DNA from: Flavobacterium chilense
Lineage (GTDB): Bacteria > Bacteroidota > Bacteroidia > Flavobacteriales > Flavobacteriaceae
Assembly: GCF_001602525.1 (NCBI RefSeq)
Contig: NZ_LSYT01000001.1
Span: forward strand, 1,054,001-1,118,000
DNA: 64,000 nucleotides
Direction: 5' to 3'
Shown in pieces: positions 60,762-64,000 of this stretch. The position numbers and the translations under genes are program-made. Within the stretch, counting starts at the first letter, position 1; each line of letters starts with the position of its first letter. The notes below the pieces were generated by a model. The model saw nothing but the letters and a program-made list of their open reading frames with translations. It was not told where the DNA came from and did not search any database.

Positions 60762-60912
60762 AATTTTACCGCAAAGTGCGCTAAGTTTTTAAAAGATTGC
60801 ATTTACAATGCACAAAGTTCGCAAAGCTTTTATTGACATAGCTTTGCGAACTTTGTGTTTTTATAAAGTTTTCTCAGATCAAAAAAACTTAGCGCACTTT
60901 GCAGTAAAAATT
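60762..60912. repeat. Nested inverted repeat (long intergenic palindrome)
   Basis: The inner stem is perfect over 17 bp (60811-60827 and 60841-60857; core CACAAAGTTCGCAAAGC). The outer arms (60762-60790 and 60882-60912) share ACTTAGCGCACTTTGC and its complement. Both stems carry variants of 'CGCAAAG', so the arms look like repeats of one unit. Confidence 0.75.
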
Positions 60913-60944
60913 ACACACCTCAAAAGACAACATGAAACACAAAA

Positions 60945-61397
60945 CTATTTCAAAATCTGCGCTGCGTGTTCTTTTGTTTTTACTTTTTCGATAACCTCAT
61001 CGATGATTCCTTTTTCGTCTATTACAAAAGTGGTTCTGTGGATTCCGTCGTATTCTTTTCCCATGATTTTTTTTGGCCCCCAAACTCCAAATGCATTGAT
61101 TACTGATTTGTCTTCGTCAGCCAATAACGGAAAAGGAAATTCATATTTATCTTTAAATTTTAACTGTGCTTTCTGACTATCGGCACTCACACCTAAAAGT
61201 TCATAATTATTGGCTTTAAAACGCTCAAAATTATCTCTCAAATCACATGCCTCTGCTGTACACCCTGGTGTGCTTGCTTTTGGATAAAAGAAAACTACTA
61301 ATTTTTTTCCGGCATAATCTGCCAGTTTATGTGTTTTTCCATCCTGATCTATTCCTGAAAATTGAGGTGCTTTATCACCCGCCTTTAATGTTGTCAT
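60945..61397 (-). CDS. bcp: Thioredoxin-dependent thiol peroxidase (Bcp/PrxQ)
   Basis: A 150-residue peroxiredoxin. YPKASTPGCTAEACDLRDNF carries the peroxidatic Cys46 and the resolving Cys51, the spacing of the Bcp/PrxQ class. GVSADSQKAQLKFKDKYEFP and DEDKSVINAFGVWGPKK are typical. It reduces hydrogen and lipid hydroperoxides with thioredoxin. It is expressed alone from a TATCTTTG promoter box. Its 3' end runs up to the long palindrome. Confidence 0.95.
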   Translation of the reverse strand: MTTLKAGDKAPQFSGIDQDGKTHKLADYAGKKLVVFFYPKASTPGCTAEACDLRDNFERFKANNYELLGVSADSQKAQLKFKDKYEFPFPLLADEDKSVINAFGVWGPKKIMGKEYDGIHRTTFVIDEKGIIDEVIEKVKTKEHAAQILK

Positions 61398-61440
61398 ATT
61401 TTTATTTTAGATTGTTGATTATTGCTTTTAGATTCAATAG

Positions 61441-61448
61441 CAAAGATA
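61441..61448 (-). promoter_or_regulatory. -7 box (TATCTTTG) for bcp
   Basis: CAAAGATA on the plus strand reads TATCTTTG leftward, 44 bp before the bcp ATG. Confidence 0.5.
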
Positions 61449-61495
61449 ACTTATAACTTATAATTCATTATTTTTACAGGATTAAAAATACGGAA

Positions 61496-62152
61496 ATGAA
61501 TAAAGAAGCTCGCGTACAATTTGTTATAAATACGTTAAAAGAACTCTACCCTACTATACCTGTCCCCTTAGACCATAAAGATCCTTATACTTTGTTGATT
61601 GCAGTTTTACTTTCGGCTCAATGTACGGATGTACGTGTAAACCAGATTACACCATTGCTTTTTGCAAAAGCGGATAATCCATATGATATGATTAAAATGT
61701 CTGTAGAAGAAATCAAAGAAATTATTCGTCCTTGTGGTTTATCACCAATGAAATCAAAAGGAATTTACGGTTTATCACACATTTTGATTGATAAACATAA
61801 TGGTAAAGTTCCGGAAAGTTTTGAAGCTCTTGAAGAATTGCCTGCTGTTGGACACAAAACTGCCAGTGTGGTGATGTCTCAGGCATTTGGCGTTCCTGCT
61901 TTTCCGGTGGATACTCATATTCACAGATTGATGTACAGATGGAATCTTTCTAACGGAAAAAATGTAGCACAGACTGAAAAAGATGCTAAAAGATTATTTC
62001 CGAGAGAATTATGGAATGATCTTCACTTACAGATTATCTGGTACGGCCGTGAATATTCGCCTGCCAGAGGATGGAGCCTCGATAAAGATATCATTACAAA
62101 AACGATTGGTAAGAAATCAGTAATAGAAGAAGCTACTAAAAAGAAAGTTTAG
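61496..62152 (+). CDS. nth: Endonuclease III-like DNA glycosylase without Fe-S cysteines
   Basis: A 218-residue HhH-GPD glycosylase. LLSAQCTDVRVNQITP, GLSPMKSKGIYGLSHIL, the hairpin LPAVGHKTASVVM (Lys about 121) and VDTHIHRLMYRW (Asp about 139) match endonuclease III, which removes oxidised pyrimidines and cuts abasic sites. The C-terminal part (LHLQIIWYGREYSPARGWSL) lacks all four cysteines that normally bind the [4Fe-4S] cluster. The only Cys are near 43 and 80. The loss of the cluster is seen directly; the effect is unknown. The last codons overlap a terminator stem. Confidence 0.93.
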   Translation: MNKEARVQFVINTLKELYPTIPVPLDHKDPYTLLIAVLLSAQCTDVRVNQITPLLFAKADNPYDMIKMSVEEIKEIIRPCGLSPMKSKGIYGLSHILIDKHNGKVPESFEALEELPAVGHKTASVVMSQAFGVPAFPVDTHIHRLMYRWNLSNGKNVAQTEKDAKRLFPRELWNDLHLQIIWYGREYSPARGWSLDKDIITKTIGKKSVIEEATKKKV

Positions 62153-62165
62153 TAGCTTCTTTATT
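62128..62165 (+). terminator. Terminator overlapping the 3' end of nth
   Basis: The stem AGAAGCTACTAAA/TTTAGTAGCTTCT with a 7-nt loop, followed by TTATTGTTTTT. The left half is coding and includes the last codons of nth. Confidence 0.8.
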
Positions 62166-62169
62166 GTTT

Positions 62170-63234
62170 TTACATGCTATTTTTTAGCGTATTATATTCA
62201 CTTGTCATATTAAGTGATCTGTAGATTCCTAAAAGTGATTTTGTAGCGTTTTCGTTTTTAGGCTCTATATTTAATGCTTTTTTCAGATACGGTATGGCAC
62301 TTTTTACGATTTCGTCTTTTTGACTATCCAGTTTATCATATTGCTCCATTTCTTTTGGACCGGTTCCTAAAGTGGCCATTAAATCCAGTAATTCTTTCTT
62401 AAACTGCATTTTAACATAAGCAAGGTTAATATAACAGGTAATGCAATTTTGATTGACCTGCAAAGCATCTTCATAATATTTTTCTGCGCTGCAATAATCG
62501 TTAGTCTCCATATAAGCAAAAGCCAGAGAAGTCAAAATTTCTTCTTTCTTTGATGGTGGATTTACATTTCTTGGCTTTTCATAAAGACCTTCCTGAATAC
62601 TCGCTTCCCTTGCACTCATTGAGCTAAAGGCTTCCTCTACTTTTGTTTTTTTATTGGTAGCATAAAATATAACTACTTCACCTGTATAGTTCAGTCTTTT
62701 AAGTTCCTCAAAATATTTAATTGCAGATTTATACTCTTTGGCTGATAAAGCTGTTGATGCTGCATTGAAAAGGTTTGCAACATCTTTTTTATCAAACAGG
62801 TATACTTCGTAGCTCTTATCGGCACTTTCTTTAAACTTTCCGGCTTTATAATCATTATAAGCTCCGTCTACCAACTTGGATTTCATTTCTTTTAAAGCTA
62901 AACTGGCCTTAAAGGCATACTTATAAATCTGAGAATCATTTTCGTATAGCAATACATCCTGATAAGCACCTACTGCTAAAGCAAAATTAGCTGCTGCATC
63001 TATATTTTTGGTCGCTAAATCTTTGTAAACATTTCCTTTTGTAAAATAGAAGTCTGACTTAACATCAACCGGTGCATTTACGATGAGATATTCTATTTTT
63101 TTCAAAATCGCCAATGACTCCTGGACTTTCCCTTTACTATAATAAGACTGTGCTTCTTTTATTTCTTCTTTTTGAGCAAATGCTCCTACATTTATCAATA
63201 GCAGCAATGATAACATCTTAAGGTTCTTTTTCAT
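62170..63234 (-). CDS. Exported TPR-repeat protein
   Basis: A 354-residue protein with a signal peptide (MKKNLKMLSLLLLINVGAFAQ). At least five tetratricopeptide-like helix pairs are visible, such as AQSYYSKGKVQESLAILKKI, AFKASLALKEMKSKLV, AYMETNDYCSAEKYYEDALQ and NITCYINLAYVKMQF. TPR proteins scaffold other proteins; the partner is unknown. It is transcribed alone, convergent with nth. The upstream region holds no clear promoter box. Confidence 0.82.
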   Translation of the reverse strand: MKKNLKMLSLLLLINVGAFAQKEEIKEAQSYYSKGKVQESLAILKKIEYLIVNAPVDVKSDFYFTKGNVYKDLATKNIDAAANFALAVGAYQDVLLYENDSQIYKYAFKASLALKEMKSKLVDGAYNDYKAGKFKESADKSYEVYLFDKKDVANLFNAASTALSAKEYKSAIKYFEELKRLNYTGEVVIFYATNKKTKVEEAFSSMSAREASIQEGLYEKPRNVNPPSKKEEILTSLAFAYMETNDYCSAEKYYEDALQVNQNCITCYINLAYVKMQFKKELLDLMATLGTGPKEMEQYDKLDSQKDEIVKSAIPYLKKALNIEPKNENATKSLLGIYRSLNMTSEYNTLKNSM

Positions 63235-63721
63235 TTTTTCAGTTAAGTTTGGTTGTTAAATAGATTATTGGGTACTATCGAGATATTTACTGCAGATACT
63301 GTTTTTAAAGAGTAAAAAAGATTAACTCTTATCTGGCATTAAGAATTAGTAAATTCTCATTATCTCTTAATATTCACTATAAGACATTAAGATGAACAAC
63401 AAACAAAACAGATTTAAAGTAGTTTTTCTTCATAGATTATTTGGTTTTGGTTACACTATATTAATATTACTAATAATTAAATTTTTCCTATTATTGAAAG
63501 TTTTTTAATACATAAATCGCTTTTATATTTCAATTTCATTGAATAAAAAACTAGTTTTTAACTAAAAGAAAGCTAAATATAAAATAAAATTTTGATAATA
63601 AGTGAAAATATAGAATTTTAACAATACAATTATTTTTATCCTGTAAACTAATAAATTGTAAAGTTGATGTAAATGTATAGTAAGGCTTTAATATGAAAGA
63701 AAAAGTAAGATGCAAAAAAAA
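63235..63721. other. Intergenic region with one possible small ORF
   Basis: A gap of about 490 bp, very AT-rich. The only coding candidate is the 38-codon frame at 63392-63508. The remaining sequence has no visible RNA gene or repeat. A 64-codon leftward frame at 63551-63745 looks like chance. Confidence 0.5.
63392..63508 (+). CDS. Possible small hydrophobic protein (38 residues)
   Basis: ATG to TAA frame: MNNKQNRFKVVFLHRLFGF then a hydrophobic helix (about 22-37) ending KVF. One TM helix after a basic N-terminus would be a typical small membrane protein. Neither conservation nor a promoter could be shown, so this may be chance in an AT-rich gap. Confidence 0.3.
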   Translation: MNNKQNRFKVVFLHRLFGFGYTILILLIIKFFLLLKVF

Positions 63722-63753
63722 CTCACTACTTGTATTTGCATACAAATAGTGAG
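63722..63753 (-). terminator. Terminator of the right-edge gene
   Basis: CTCACTA..TTGTA pairs with TACAA..TAGTGAG around TTTGCA. Read leftward, a T-run follows. It lies 65 bp past the stop of the leftward edge gene. Confidence 0.75.
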
Positions 63754-63817
63754 CTTTTAACCAAAACGACCATTTGGTTTTTCTTTCAAATAAACATCCT
63801 ACCGGATAGCGGGCTGT

Positions 63818-64000
63818 TTAATTAGCTATAATTTCAAAATCTTTATTTTCTATTTTCACAACAGTAAGTGCTTGTGAATAACTTAATAAAAAGGAAATAA
63901 CTTCTTTTTTAGGTTTTAAGTTTTTTGAAGCTAATGCTTTTTTAGAGTAAATTTTCCCCATACTATCAAAATGTTTTATTATAGTATAACGGACTATTAC
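63818..64000 (-). CDS. Partial hypothetical protein at the right edge
   Basis: The last 60 residues of a leftward frame that continues beyond the window. It ends KIENKDFEIIAN and is rich in Lys and Ile, with FLLSYSQALTVVKI near the end. No family recognised. It lacks the N-terminus, so membrane or enzyme features cannot be judged. A terminator follows its stop. Confidence 0.6.
   Translation of the reverse strand, partial: VIVRYTIIKHFDSMGKIYSKKALASKNLKPKKEVISFLLSYSQALTVVKIENKDFEIIAN

Noticed and set aside
63551..63745. A 64-codon leftward frame in the right-hand gap
   Set aside because: It overlaps the terminator stem at 63722-63753 and has a chance-like composition (Phe, Leu, Lys, Ser).

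Overview
The window looks like chromosome from a Flavobacterium or close relative (Bacteroidota). The DNA is AT-rich, and there are no clear Shine-Dalgarno sites. Several genes have the TAnnTTTG -7 box typical of Bacteroidota. The proteins are typical of the group: a type 9 secretion (T9SS) sorting domain, a TonB receptor with a carboxypeptidase-like N-terminal domain, a BatA-type VWA protein, and a type VI secretion system (T6SS) of Bacteroidota subtype iii. No rRNA, tRNA, CRISPR array or transposase was found.

Positions 1-21741 hold the T6SSiii locus. The sheath genes tssB-tssC run rightward. From the same intergenic region a long leftward operon carries tssE, tssF, tssH (ClpV), tssG, tssN, tssK, tssO, two small envelope genes, tssR and an unrecognised winged-helix/two-TM gene. 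Hcp (tssD) lies alone between two strong terminators. Further left come VgrG (tssI), a small membrane protein, a DUF2931 lipoprotein, a Tle1/DUF2235-type phospholipase and the start of another gene cut by the window edge. This is the usual layout of a VgrG-linked effector/immunity cassette: the apparatus would deliver the lipase, and the lipoprotein would protect the producer. TssJ, TssL and TssM are absent, as expected for subtype iii, where TssN, TssO, TssP, TssQ and TssR form the envelope complex.

Positions 21888-33104 are mostly leftward housekeeping genes. Topoisomerase IV (parE, parC) is interrupted by a DUF1016/PDDEXK nuclease gene. Then come pncB, a transglutaminase-like protein, an FMN reductase, a BrkB/YihY membrane protein and ychF. 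Positions 33422-43037 carry a TonB receptor, a secreted regulatory-domain protein, a ferredoxin, and a rightward group of acyl-CoA reductase, serC and serA, followed by small conserved genes. A large T9SS-exported pectate lyase (43430-46204) has a long upstream region with candidate operators.

Positions 46274-64000 are a mosaic of single genes and short operons. They include an ABC ATPase with an inserted membrane hairpin, a DEAD-box helicase, a lactonase, a BatA-like protein followed by a dihydroorotase-like protein that has lost metal ligands, an MBL hydrolase, bcp, an endonuclease III without its Fe-S cysteines, and a TPR protein.

The most distinctive non-coding signal is a set of intergenic inverted repeats whose arms are built from degenerate tandem units, of about 8 bp in the clearest cases (40247-40393, 42046-42174, 51521-51650), with related elements at 57344-57396 and 60762-60912. 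A GC-richer structured element lies at 48390-48472, and at least two other dispersed repeat families are present.
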